Virus record (IMG/VR): IMGVR_UViG_3300040810_000490
Coordinates: 1-20,707 of that record
Source of the DNA: a virus
DNA length: 20,707 nt
Reading direction: 5' to 3' (one strand)
This document shows, piece by piece, positions 7,507 through 13,613 of this stretch. The notes under the pieces were generated by a model. The model was given only the letters and a program-made list of their open reading frames with translations. It made no database searches and was not told the origin of the DNA. Made by a program: the position numbers and the translations under genes. The first letter of the stretch is position 1; each line of letters starts with the position of its first letter.

Positions 7507-7683
7507 ATGGTAACTGAACAAGATTTACAGCAAGAGCGTAAAAATATTAACCGATTAAAACAGGTTCAGCGCTCATACATGGAAAAGAGAGCTACCAGGT
7601 ATGCTGGCTTAAAAGAAAAAATTGAGCTTAAAAAGTTAATTAATGAACTAAGTAAGGATGTTTGGGATGATGAAATTGATTGA
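7507..7683 (+). CDS. Small charged helical protein, first gene of + strand cassette
   Basis: The 58-aa product begins MVTEQDLQQERKNINRLK and is almost entirely charged and helical, ending SKDVWDDEID. It resembles small phage proteins of unknown role and could be a DNA- or protein-binding regulator. The ATG at 7507 is preceded by CGAGGTGATTT, a strong SD identical in spacing to other accessory genes in the window. It is the first of four small genes that run opposite to all structural genes, and overlaps the next gene by 17 nt. No homologue is recognised. Confidence 0.75.
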   Translation: MVTEQDLQQERKNINRLKQVQRSYMEKRATRYAGLKEKIELKKLINELSKDVWDDEID

Positions 7684-7798
7684 TTTAGCTTTTGAGTGCG
7701 CAACTTACTGTTTGTTGTGTTTAATGATTGGCTTTGCTGTTGGTTATGTTTTAGCAGGGCCAAAGGTTTTAGATATTATTATTAATTGGATATGGTGA
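7667..7798 (+). CDS. Small single-pass membrane protein
   Basis: The 43-aa product (MMKLIDLAFECATYCLLCLM and onward) has one hydrophobic segment at about residues 8-30, then GPKVLDIIINWIW. Two adjacent ATGs (7667 and 7670) are possible starts, with AAGGAT a few nt upstream. It overlaps the end of the 58-aa gene. Small one-TM proteins in accessory cassettes can act in host interference or lysis control, but nothing here shows which. Confidence 0.65.
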   Translation: MMKLIDLAFECATYCLLCLMIGFAVGYVLAGPKVLDIIINWIW

Positions 7799-7801
7799 TT
7801 T

Positions 7802-7981
7802 ATGATTAACAACGGTGTAGCAGGTAGTTCAAACTTTGTAGGCGGCAACACAGAAATTAAAACAGATGCTATCTGGAATATTGCAGCGCGTAACAATGAA
7901 AAGCAAAAGAAGGTGACTTATCGCATTAACGGCGAGCGGGTTAGCAAGGCTGAGTATTTATATTTTAAGGGTATGAAATGA
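7802..7981 (+). CDS. Small hypothetical protein
   Basis: The 59-aa product begins MINNGVAGSSNFVGGNTEIK and ends RINGERVSKAEYLYFKGMK. It has a glycine-rich N-terminus, a helical middle (DAIWNIAARNNEKQKK) and a small beta-turn-helix end (VTYRINGERVSKAEY) of a kind common in tiny phage proteins. The SD region is TGGTGATTT directly before the ATG. It follows the membrane gene by 3 nt and overlaps the next start by ATGA. Function unknown. Confidence 0.7.
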   Translation: MINNGVAGSSNFVGGNTEIKTDAIWNIAARNNEKQKKVTYRINGERVSKAEYLYFKGMK

Positions 7982-8091
7982 AGGATTTGAAAAATCTATG
8001 CAAAGTAGAAAAAGCAATAGTATGGCTTTCTGCTATAGGTATGTGGTTTGCTTTTTGGGTTATTGTTTTTGTGTGTATAAAAGGCGCGTAA
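7978..8091 (+). CDS. Tiny single-pass membrane protein
   Basis: The 37-aa product begins MKDLKNLCKVEKAIVWLSAI and continues through a strongly hydrophobic segment (about 13-33) to CIKGA. It starts within the stop of the previous gene (ATGA), so translation is coupled. Its stop codon lies inside the loop of the terminator hairpin at 8081-8103. The function is unknown; the second membrane peptide in this four-gene cassette. Confidence 0.65.
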   Translation: MKDLKNLCKVEKAIVWLSAIGMWFAFWVIVFVCIKGA

Positions 8092-8103
8092 TGCGCCTTT
8101 TTT
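8081..8103 (+). terminator. Terminator of the + strand cassette (bidirectional)
   Basis: AAGGCGC, GTAAT loop, GCGCCTT, then TTTTTT on the + strand. The other strand also has TTTT after the stem, so it may also act on transcripts leaving the 414-aa gene at 8158. The 8104-8157 stretch beyond it is AT-rich with no gene seen. Confidence 0.85.
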
Positions 8104-8157
8104 ATTTTTATTTATTAATCAATATAACTTTTTAGGTCACGCTTTTCTTTACCTGCT

Positions 8158-9402
8158 CTACACCTCTGTCAGTATGATAAAGCTGTCTTGTCTGGCGGTA
8201 ATATTATCGCTAGACGTTTTATTTTCTACCTCAACCCTAACCCTGTCGCCTTTAGCTAGATTTGCAATAAAGTTAAGTGGAAAGAAAGCAACGTCATTAG
8301 GCCCAACTAGGTTGTTTACAGTTCTTGATATGTGATTTAGTTCGGTAGGATAAGTTAAACCGCCATCAGTTGATTTTGTAACTCTTATGTCAATAACGTC
8401 ATTTGCTGTGCCCTGTATTGCAAAGTCGCCTGTGATTAAATAGTCACCGACGCCAGTTAAGCACTGAAACTCACCGTTTGATGGCTGGGCAAAATGAACA
8501 GACTTTTCAACTGTAAACGTTCCCAGTAATGGCGTGTAAGTGTCAATAGCAGATATTACAGTCTCAACCTGAGCGCTTAAAATTGATTTTATATACTTGT
8601 TTGTATTTGCCACTCCGGTGTTAGAATCCCAATTTGACTTAACAGAGTCAGCGCTAATATTTGGAGTGATCCCTGTATCATTTGGATTAATGACGCCAGA
8701 GCGGGTTATAAAAGCACCTTGCAACACCATGGATTCATCGTTAAGTATGTTTGATTCACCAAGGTCAGTTAGTGCGCCCGTAGCTGGTAGATCGCAGTTA
8801 ATATCTGTAATAAATCGACCCGAGAAGGTTAACCCTAAACCTGTTTTGAACAATGCCGACAAACCAGAAATACCGCGCACAATTGACGTTGATATTCTTG
8901 CGCCATTCCAAGCACCTCTAAACTCTAAAGCAGGCGTACCGCCAAACCTTCCCGTCCCAACCTCTAGATACTGTCTGTAGTCATCAATAAATCCAAGTGA
9001 TGTGCAATCATTAAAGTTTACCTTATCGAACTCTATCGCTTCATTGCCTGATGCGCCAGTTATGCTCCACAAGGATGAACCAGCACCGCTCACTGTAAAG
9101 GTCAGATCTCTACCAAGGATGTTACCACTACCGCCAACAGGCGATTTAAACATCGTGTAACCTGCGACTGTTGAAATTAGTTTTGATGTGTCGAAATTGT
9201 AGCCAGATAAATATAAGCCACCCGCAGGCACTTCTATCGATTGACTACCCATGTCAATAACGCCGTCAATAAAATATTCTTTTGTTGAGTCTAGCGTTCC
9301 TGATAGGTCAGCCGCACTAGTGACATTCACCCTTCCGGTTAAACCAGTTCCTGACTGTATAGCTGAAAGTATTTTTTCTAACAAATCATTTCTAATAGAC
9401 AT
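8158..9402 (-). CDS. Beta-rich structural protein (head fibre/decoration candidate)
   Basis: The 414-aa protein begins MSIRNDLLEKILSAIQSGTG, then is almost all beta strand and glycine turns (VPAGGLYLSGYNFDTSKLIS, SITGASGNEAIEFDKVNFND), resembling the coiled beta-helix or beta-sandwich proteins of virion fibres and decorations. The C-terminal part (about 285-414) looks like a jelly-roll: FFPLNFIANLAKGDRVRVEV. It lies between the major capsid gene and the connector genes, not in the tail-tip region, so capsid attachment is favoured over a receptor-binding tail spike. The N-terminal RNxLLxKI motif is shared with the 39-aa gene upstream. GGAG stands 9 nt before the ATG, and a structured RNA leader precedes it. 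Confidence 0.75.
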   Translation of the reverse strand: MSIRNDLLEKILSAIQSGTGLTGRVNVTSAADLSGTLDSTKEYFIDGVIDMGSQSIEVPAGGLYLSGYNFDTSKLISTVAGYTMFKSPVGGSGNILGRDLTFTVSGAGSSLWSITGASGNEAIEFDKVNFNDCTSLGFIDDYRQYLEVGTGRFGGTPALEFRGAWNGARISTSIVRGISGLSALFKTGLGLTFSGRFITDINCDLPATGALTDLGESNILNDESMVLQGAFITRSGVINPNDTGITPNISADSVKSNWDSNTGVANTNKYIKSILSAQVETVISAIDTYTPLLGTFTVEKSVHFAQPSNGEFQCLTGVGDYLITGDFAIQGTANDVIDIRVTKSTDGGLTYPTELNHISRTVNNLVGPNDVAFFPLNFIANLAKGDRVRVEVENKTSSDNITARQDSFIILTEV

Positions 9403-9428
9403 TTGTCATTTCTCCAATGTCAAACTAT

Positions 9429-9536
9429 CTTGGCAGGTATAAGGCTCATCCTCTGAGCAATCTTCCTAATGGTTGGCAGTTATGGCAGTAAGATTGGGAG
9501 CGCTCCCTAGTTGCGGCCCTGCCAAGGCGACCGCAA
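9429..9536 (-). ncRNA. Candidate structured RNA leader with pseudoknot
   Basis: Between the 39-aa and 414-aa genes the minus strand contains five perfect complementary pairs. S1 is 9536-9531 with 9516-9511 (6 bp). S2 is 9526-9518 (in the S1 loop) with 9437-9429 (9 bp), which makes a pseudoknot. P3 is 9496-9490 with 9464-9458 (7 bp). P2 is 9458-9454 with 9448-9444 (5 bp). GGGAGCGCTCCC at 9496-9507 is a 12-nt palindrome that shares one base with P3. A TATAAT promoter starts transcription at about 9534, at the base of S1. It has no U-tract of its own, so it is probably a 5' leader of the 414-aa gene, though a processed separate RNA is possible. No long reading frame crosses it. I recognise no known RNA family. 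Confidence 0.65.
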
Positions 9537-9540
9537 AATC

Positions 9541-9569
9541 ATTATACAATTAGGTGGTTATAGCGGCAA
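9541..9569 (-). promoter_or_regulatory. Promoter for the structured RNA / 414-aa gene
   Basis: A perfect TATAAT (9546-9541) lies 17 nt after TTGCCG (9569-9564; 4 of 6 consensus matches). The expected start is near 9534. The promoter overlaps the 3' end of the 39-aa gene and would let the leader and the 414-aa gene be expressed apart from the capsid genes. Confidence 0.65.
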
Positions 9570-9669
9570 GCCAATCTCTTAACAGTTGATTCCTGTTGTT
9601 TTGATTTGTTACAGTGCCGCCGTTAGCTGATACTATTTTAGCTAGTAACTGGTTTCTCGTATTACTCAT
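9550..9669 (-). CDS. 39-aa protein with duplicated RNQLL motif
   Basis: The product starts MSNTRNQLLAKIVSANGGTV, continues TNQNNRNQLLRDWLAAITT, and contains RNQLL twice, 21 residues apart. I recall similar tiny proteins near capsid genes of other phages, but could not check this. The 414-aa protein starts with the related RNDLLEKI, suggesting the motif docks proteins onto the same partner, possibly the capsid (inference). The SD is weak (GGAC about 11 nt upstream). It lies just after the bidirectional terminator at 9690-9716. Confidence 0.7.
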   Translation of the reverse strand: MSNTRNQLLAKIVSANGGTVTNQNNRNQLLRDWLAAITT

Positions 9670-9689
9670 GTTCTAATGTCCGCATAAGT

Positions 9690-9716
9690 AAAAAGCCACT
9701 ATTCAGCGGCTTTTTT
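9690..9716. terminator. Bidirectional terminator after the capsid group
   Basis: AAAAAGCC, a 10-nt loop and GGCTTTTTT form a GC-core stem flanked by A/T runs on both sides, so it can work in either direction. For minus-strand transcripts it ends the scaffold-capsid-41-aa unit. Confidence 0.75.
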
Positions 9717-9726
9717 GGTTTTACGT

Positions 9727-9852
9727 TTAGGTTTTGGCTTGCTCCGCTGGCTCTGGATTGAAACGCTCATCTACAACTCTGTAGCCTTTTGCGTTCCATT
9801 CCTTTTTAGTCTCAGTGGAGCATGGATGAGGTAAATACTTTACTTTATCCAT
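9727..9852 (-). CDS. Small capsid-linked protein (KVKYLPHP type)
   Basis: The 41-aa product begins MDKVKYLPHPCSTETKKEWN, continues AKGYRVVDERFNPEP and ends in a short tail. The pattern KVKYLPHPxSxExKxxxxxxGYxVxDxRF is a familiar tiny protein immediately after phage major capsid genes; its role is not established, though a capsid-accessory role is plausible. A strong SD (AAAGGTG) stands 4 nt before the ATG. The gap to the capsid gene is 9 nt, so the two are one operon. Confidence 0.8.
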   Translation of the reverse strand: MDKVKYLPHPCSTETKKEWNAKGYRVVDERFNPEPAEQAKT

Positions 9853-9861
9853 GCGTCACCT

Positions 9862-10842
9862 TTATTGATCAGCGTCAGCGATAGCTAGCGTACCTGCTAA
9901 GTGCTTATCTTCTGCCATTGCTTTATCCCAGTTTGTGCCAGTGAATAAAGCTGTGTCATCTGGTGACTTACCACCGTTTGCAGTATCCCACGCAAAGCCT
10001 TTAACTTTAAGGCCGAACGTGTAATCAGCCTGCCACGTTGTCTCGATGCGCTCTTTACCGTTGGTAGTTTCAAGGTTAGAAACAACGTCAGATGTATTAT
10101 CAACAACGATACCGCGGTTAACAAGTGACAATACCTTGTGCTTGTTAGGTGTGCCTGCAACATATAGTGAAGGAATGTCCGATACTACAAACACTTTGCC
10201 AAGGATTGATTGAACGCGAACATTGCTTGATTCGAACAAGCGCTCGCCATTTTCCAAGCCTTTCTCAAGTAGTTTATGGTATGCCGCGCCGGTCATAATA
10301 TCAGCCGTAAGCATTGATGACATATCACCAAATTTAGCATGTGAGCCATTTAGAACCGTTTGAGTTAACGCGCCTGCACCGCCAGTTAAAGCTGATACGT
10401 CATTAACTAATGCCGCTTGATTTTCAATAGCCGCAACACCAGCACCAACCGCCGTGTTAAGCTGGTCGGCAAGTAAAGCATCCGCAAAACCTTCCGCAAT
10501 TGCTGTAATTGCTTCACCTGGATTGCGCTGCAACCAAGACATTTGTGAAGGTTCAAACAATACAGGGCCAAAGCCACCTGCAACTTTAACGCCTGCAACT
10601 TCACCTTGAGAAAGCGCTGTTGATGCTTGAGCGTTGTTTGTACCATAGCGATTAACGCGACGCTGTGCGCCTGCTAATTGCTGGAAGAATGACTCTTTAT
10701 CATAATCACCGCGGAAACCGTCGGTAGATAAAATAATAGTGCCGCCTGATGCTTGGTTAAACTTATTTGTAGCTTGACCAAGTAGTTCAATTGTTAGGCC
10801 AATAATCTCATTGTTATAGACCTGCATGTTAGATAAAGCCAT
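9862..10842 (-). CDS. Major capsid protein
   Basis: The 326-aa protein follows the scaffold gene by 1 nt and is followed by the small KVKYLPHP protein, the standard place for the major head subunit. It starts MALSNMQVYNNEIIGLTIEL, then has helices and a loop (GFRGDYDKESFFQQLAGAQR), a central region AITAIAEGFADALLADQLNT, and a beta-rich end (ETTWQADYTFGLKVKGFAWD) typical of HK97-fold capsid subunits, where WxxxYxxGxKVKGxAW-like segments are common. No N-terminal propeptide of HK97 type is seen, which agrees with use of a separate scaffold. The exact family was not determined. An SD-like GGAG lies 13 nt upstream inside a small hairpin (10843-10859). Confidence 0.92.
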   Translation of the reverse strand: MALSNMQVYNNEIIGLTIELLGQATNKFNQASGGTIILSTDGFRGDYDKESFFQQLAGAQRRVNRYGTNNAQASTALSQGEVAGVKVAGGFGPVLFEPSQMSWLQRNPGEAITAIAEGFADALLADQLNTAVGAGVAAIENQAALVNDVSALTGGAGALTQTVLNGSHAKFGDMSSMLTADIMTGAAYHKLLEKGLENGERLFESSNVRVQSILGKVFVVSDIPSLYVAGTPNKHKVLSLVNRGIVVDNTSDVVSNLETTNGKERIETTWQADYTFGLKVKGFAWDTANGGKSPDDTALFTGTNWDKAMAEDKHLAGTLAIADADQ

Positions 10843-10843
10843 A

Positions 10844-11488
10844 TTAGCCTGCTCCTAATCGTTTATTAATGTCGTCAATACGCGACTGTTTGTTAAATTG
10901 TTCTTGCGCTTCACCGCTCATCGGTTTAAGTGAGCCTGGGTTAACGCCTGACGCTTTAGAGCCTGCTAAATGATGCTGCATATCAGGATCTTTTTGCGCC
11001 CACCCTAGCCAATCGTCAAATGAACTCGCCACAACTTCACCATCTAGGTTTTTATACTGCGCTACAACTTGACCATCTTCATTAAATGAGTGACTTACAA
11101 GCTGGCTAGCAGTTAGTTGTGAAAGCTTATCTTGTTTAACAAACTTGCTAGTAATATCTTTTACAGCAACGCTATTTTTACTTGATAGAATCATTTCATC
11201 ACGCGCCCCTAGCTTTTCGCTGTATTCACTAAGTTTGCGTTCGTGCTGAGCCTTTTCTAGCTCTAGCGCCTTTTCTAGCTCACCCTTCGCCTTAGCTTCG
11301 TCAATGGCTTTTTGCTCAAGCTCTAAAGCTTCTGCTTTTGCCTTGTCGATAGCCTCTTGCTTTTCAGCTTTTAACGCTGAATTGGTGGCTTTCAAACCGC
11401 TGATTGATTCTTCAAATTGATTGGTTAGCTCAAGCTTCTGCTTTTCTAACATATCATCAATAGCTTTTTGCTGTTCTTCTGTAAACAT
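10844..11488 (-). CDS. Capsid scaffolding protein
   Basis: The 214-aa protein is a highly charged coiled coil from residue 5 to about 105 (LEKQKLELTNQFEESISGLK, KAEALELEQKAIDEAKAKGE), followed by a short globular part (SQLTASQLVSHSFNEDGQVV) and a basic C-terminus ending INKRLGAG, the segment that in scaffolds usually contacts the coat protein. Its place directly before the coat gene supports scaffold function: it organises capsid assembly and is then removed. The ATG at 11488 has a textbook SD, CAGGAG, 6 nt upstream. Confidence 0.9.
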   Translation of the reverse strand: MFTEEQQKAIDDMLEKQKLELTNQFEESISGLKATNSALKAEKQEAIDKAKAEALELEQKAIDEAKAKGELEKALELEKAQHERKLSEYSEKLGARDEMILSSKNSVAVKDITSKFVKQDKLSQLTASQLVSHSFNEDGQVVAQYKNLDGEVVASSFDDWLGWAQKDPDMQHHLAGSKASGVNPGSLKPMSGEAQEQFNKQSRIDDINKRLGAG

Positions 11489-11511
11489 TCATTTCTCCTG
11501 AAAGAATGGGC

Positions 11512-11527
11512 GCTAGCTCCTGCTAGC
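11512..11527. repeat. GCTAGC-TCCT-GCTAGC hairpin before scaffold gene
   Basis: A perfect 6-bp inverted repeat; on the minus strand the loop reads AGGA. A near copy (GATAGC-TCCT-GCTATC) lies at 17714-17729 before the small terminase, and a looser one at 17690-17707. It is in the leader of the scaffold mRNA, 24 nt before the ATG. Confidence 0.6.
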
Positions 11528-11555
11528 TGTTAATAGTCAAGTTAATTTTAACGCT

Positions 11556-11720
11556 TTAGTGTAATGTGGTCAAATTAGCCAACTTGTAGCCAAAATCACC
11601 AAGAATCTCACCGGTGCTAACTTCAATTTCCCACCAGTAAACATCAAAGCACTTGTATGTAATCCCGTTGATTAGCTCAACATCTGAAAGGTCGTCACAA
11701 ATGATCACTTCATTAATCAT
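11556..11720 (-). CDS. Small hypothetical protein (54 aa)
   Basis: The product starts MINEVIICDDLSDVELINGI and continues TYKCFDVYWWEIEVSTGEIL, GDFGYKLANLTTLH: a compact acidic beta-type protein. The start overlaps the end of the minor head gene by 8 nt and has a GAGGT SD, so it is translated with that gene. The function is unknown; the head-gene location suggests a capsid-linked accessory. Confidence 0.7.
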   Translation of the reverse strand: MINEVIICDDLSDVELINGITYKCFDVYWWEIEVSTGEILGDFGYKLANLTTLH

Positions 11721-12867
11721 CTAAATACCTCTTTAAGTCAGGTCTTGATTGCATATACTCTAAAATCTTTTTGTTTTGCTTTGCCATTTCAGCGAGCGTT
11801 AAAGGTCTACCCATGTTATCAGCTAGGGCGCGCCTAAACTCATCAACGGTTAATCCAGCGTTTCTGAATATCTTTCCTCGCGCATCACCAAGCGCCAAAT
11901 CTTGCTGTCCTGCACTTTGACGCTTTAACACATCAAGATAAGTTTCTTGTGCTGATACTTGCCCTACAGTTCCTTTTTTAATATCACCGCGCTTTTTAAA
12001 GTTAACCGCCCTAGTTGCTGCCGTATCACTCAGCGATTGACCGTAAATCTCTGGTACAGTTGTAGTTCTGCAATTTGGGTGAAATGGCGGTAAAGGTTGA
12101 ACTCTATCCGTGAGCTTAACAACCTTCCCGTCCAAAGTTTTACATATTGTGCTTGTGCGCGTATCTATAGTTGCAACAATTCTATACCCGTACACAATAT
12201 CGCTGTTATCTTCATAGAGTTTATTTCTTACCTGCGTTGTTATGTGGTTGGTTGAGGTTCTTACAATCATTTCGGCATCGCGTCTTGACTTGTCAACCAT
12301 ACCATCACGATAACCGTTTTTTCTTGTTCCGATTATTTGCGACACCGTTTCTTGCACAGTTAATCCTGAGTAATAAGCGCCGCCAATCGCATTTGCTATT
12401 TGCCCTGCCTTATCTCCAAGTGATTTAACAAATTTATTGAAGTCAACATATGGAGTTGTTGCGCTATCAGGGAATGTCAAAGGGTTATTTGTTACCGCAG
12501 CCCACAGGCGAGAATCATCTGGAGTTTGTATTAACAGATTGCCAGTTAAATCCTGATTGATCGCATTAGCTATAAAATCAGCATCTTCACTGGCTAGGTT
12601 TTGGAATGACTCAAAATATAGGTCGTCAATATCTTGGTATATCTTATCAAGTCGATTTTCTACAATGCCCAGCAGCTTATTTAATCGCTTAACTTTTGCC
12701 TCTGTTGGTGGCTCACCAAATAGCGATTCATAGTCATATAAAGTGCGCCTAAGCCACTTAGCCATATCAGATAAAATAGCGGTTGTTTGCTCGTTTAAAT
12801 CAGTAGCAAAGCGCTGGTTTAGAATTGATTTAGTTGTTATAGCTGAAAATAAGTCTTCGCTAAGCAT
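11713..12867 (-). CDS. Minor head protein, Mu gpF / SPP1 gp7 family
   Basis: The 384-aa protein has a helical N-terminal half and the family's C-terminal signature: DTRTSTICKTLDGKV at residues 235-249 and LPPFHPNCRTT at 259-269. This cysteine/histidine pattern defines the phage Mu protein F-like (SPP1 gp7) domain, present in a few copies per head near the portal. Position after portal and before scaffold agrees. There is no SD: the ATG at 12867 stands 5 nt after a hairpin-plus-T-run, and a strong promoter predicts a leader of only about 20 nt. That makes this an unusual initiation site. Confidence 0.9.
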   Translation of the reverse strand: MLSEDLFSAITTKSILNQRFATDLNEQTTAILSDMAKWLRRTLYDYESLFGEPPTEAKVKRLNKLLGIVENRLDKIYQDIDDLYFESFQNLASEDADFIANAINQDLTGNLLIQTPDDSRLWAAVTNNPLTFPDSATTPYVDFNKFVKSLGDKAGQIANAIGGAYYSGLTVQETVSQIIGTRKNGYRDGMVDKSRRDAEMIVRTSTNHITTQVRNKLYEDNSDIVYGYRIVATIDTRTSTICKTLDGKVVKLTDRVQPLPPFHPNCRTTTVPEIYGQSLSDTAATRAVNFKKRGDIKKGTVGQVSAQETYLDVLKRQSAGQQDLALGDARGKIFRNAGLTVDEFRRALADNMGRPLTLAEMAKQNKKILEYMQSRPDLKRYLDD

Positions 12868-12893
12868 AAGAAAGCCCTATATTGAATAGGGCT
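12868..12893 (-). terminator. Terminator abutting the minor head gene start
   Basis: AGCCCTAT (12893-12886), TCAAT-type loop, ATAGGGCT (12880-12873), then TTCTT up to the ATG at 12867: an 8-bp perfect stem with a short T-run. It would block read-through from the lipoprotein cassette. Confidence 0.7.
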
Positions 12894-12922
12894 AGTATAG
12901 CAAGTTTAGTGCTGAGTGTTAA
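12894..12922 (-). promoter_or_regulatory. Strong promoter for minor head / capsid genes
   Basis: TTAACA (12922-12917; 5 of 6) and TATACT (12899-12894; 5 of 6) are separated by 17 nt. The start is expected near 12887, inside the 5' arm of the terminator at 12893-12873, so new transcripts would lack most of that arm and escape termination. Confidence 0.6.
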
Positions 12923-13453
12923 TTAATCACCACTCACGCATTCATCAAAGCTAATACTGCTATGGTATTTTGGTATACCTGTATCAAATTGACTCATTTC
13001 ACGATAACCCAAATTGAATTCAAACTTAGAATACCCATCCTTGTTAACACCAGAAATCAAAACATTGCGCGTTGGTATGTGGTAGTTTCCACTCATGCGA
13101 TAGCCGTCATATGCGTAAATATCCACCGTCACACTGTCTTGATGCTTATCTTCGTACTTAAACAAAACACGATTGCGCTTATAGCTATAGTCAAACTCTC
13201 CGTAAACATCTTCTTGACCATCAGCTCTAATTGTCCAATGAATGTGTTCCCACCATTTTTCTGTTAGCGTGAACTGTCCGCCAATATCAAAGCATAAGTA
13301 TTGATACACAGGCTCAGGCGGTGTGGGTGGTAAAGTAACCTCTGGCTTTGTTACTGGCTCGCTTGCAGTTGATGAGCCACCGCAAGCGGTTAACATGCAT
13401 GTAGATGCAGCAAGCCCTAACGCAAACAAAAATTTATCTAGTTTATTTTTCAT
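12923..13453 (-). CDS. Secreted lipoprotein, accessory (moron) gene
   Basis: The 176-aa product starts MKNKLDKFLFALGLAASTCM and has a lipobox LTAC at residues 21-24 (Cys24 becomes lipidated), then GGSS and a proline-rich linker (LPPTPPEP), then a beta-rich domain of about 120 residues. It is exported and anchored in a membrane of the host, so it is not a virion protein. It lies between portal and minor head genes, where phages often insert lysogenic-conversion genes. Superinfection exclusion by blocking a receptor, as T5 Llp does, is one hypothesis. The domain has no recognised family. A strong SD (GGAGGT) lies 8 nt ahead, inside the 56-aa gene. Confidence 0.8.
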   Translation of the reverse strand: MKNKLDKFLFALGLAASTCMLTACGGSSTASEPVTKPEVTLPPTPPEPVYQYLCFDIGGQFTLTEKWWEHIHWTIRADGQEDVYGEFDYSYKRNRVLFKYEDKHQDSVTVDIYAYDGYRMSGNYHIPTRNVLISGVNKDGYSKFEFNLGYREMSQFDTGIPKYHSSISFDECVSGD

Positions 13454-13613
13454 CTTCTTCGACCTCCAAATTATCAGGAATGTAAACGCCCTTGCGGATA
13501 AACTGTGAATTAGGCCCGCTTGTTCTTACGCCTATTTCAAACATTTCATCTAGTAACTTAGTGCGCTCTTGCGTTGTTAGGTCGCGCATTGACCTTAGCG
13601 TATACTGCTTCAT
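13443..13613 (-). CDS. Small hypothetical protein (56 aa)
   Basis: The product starts MKQYTLRSMRDLTTQERTKL, continues LDEMFEIGVRTSGPNSQFIR and ends VEEDEK. It is a charged helix with a short tail and no known family. The ATG at 13613 overlaps the YopX gene's stop as ATGA and has TTAGGTGATTT directly upstream. Its end overlaps the lipoprotein start by 11 nt, so all three genes are a coupled cassette. Confidence 0.72.
   Translation of the reverse strand: MKQYTLRSMRDLTTQERTKLLDEMFEIGVRTSGPNSQFIRKGVYIPDNLEVEEDEK

Noticed and set aside
8597-8980. 127-aa frame on the + strand
   Set aside because: Antisense to the 414-aa gene with no SD; the opposite frame is better supported by motif and context.
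9429-9536. Structured RNA as tRNA, phi29-type pRNA, or known ribozyme
   Set aside because: No cloverleaf or TPsiC/anticodon signature; I could not align it to pRNA, hammerhead, HDV or twister motifs by eye.
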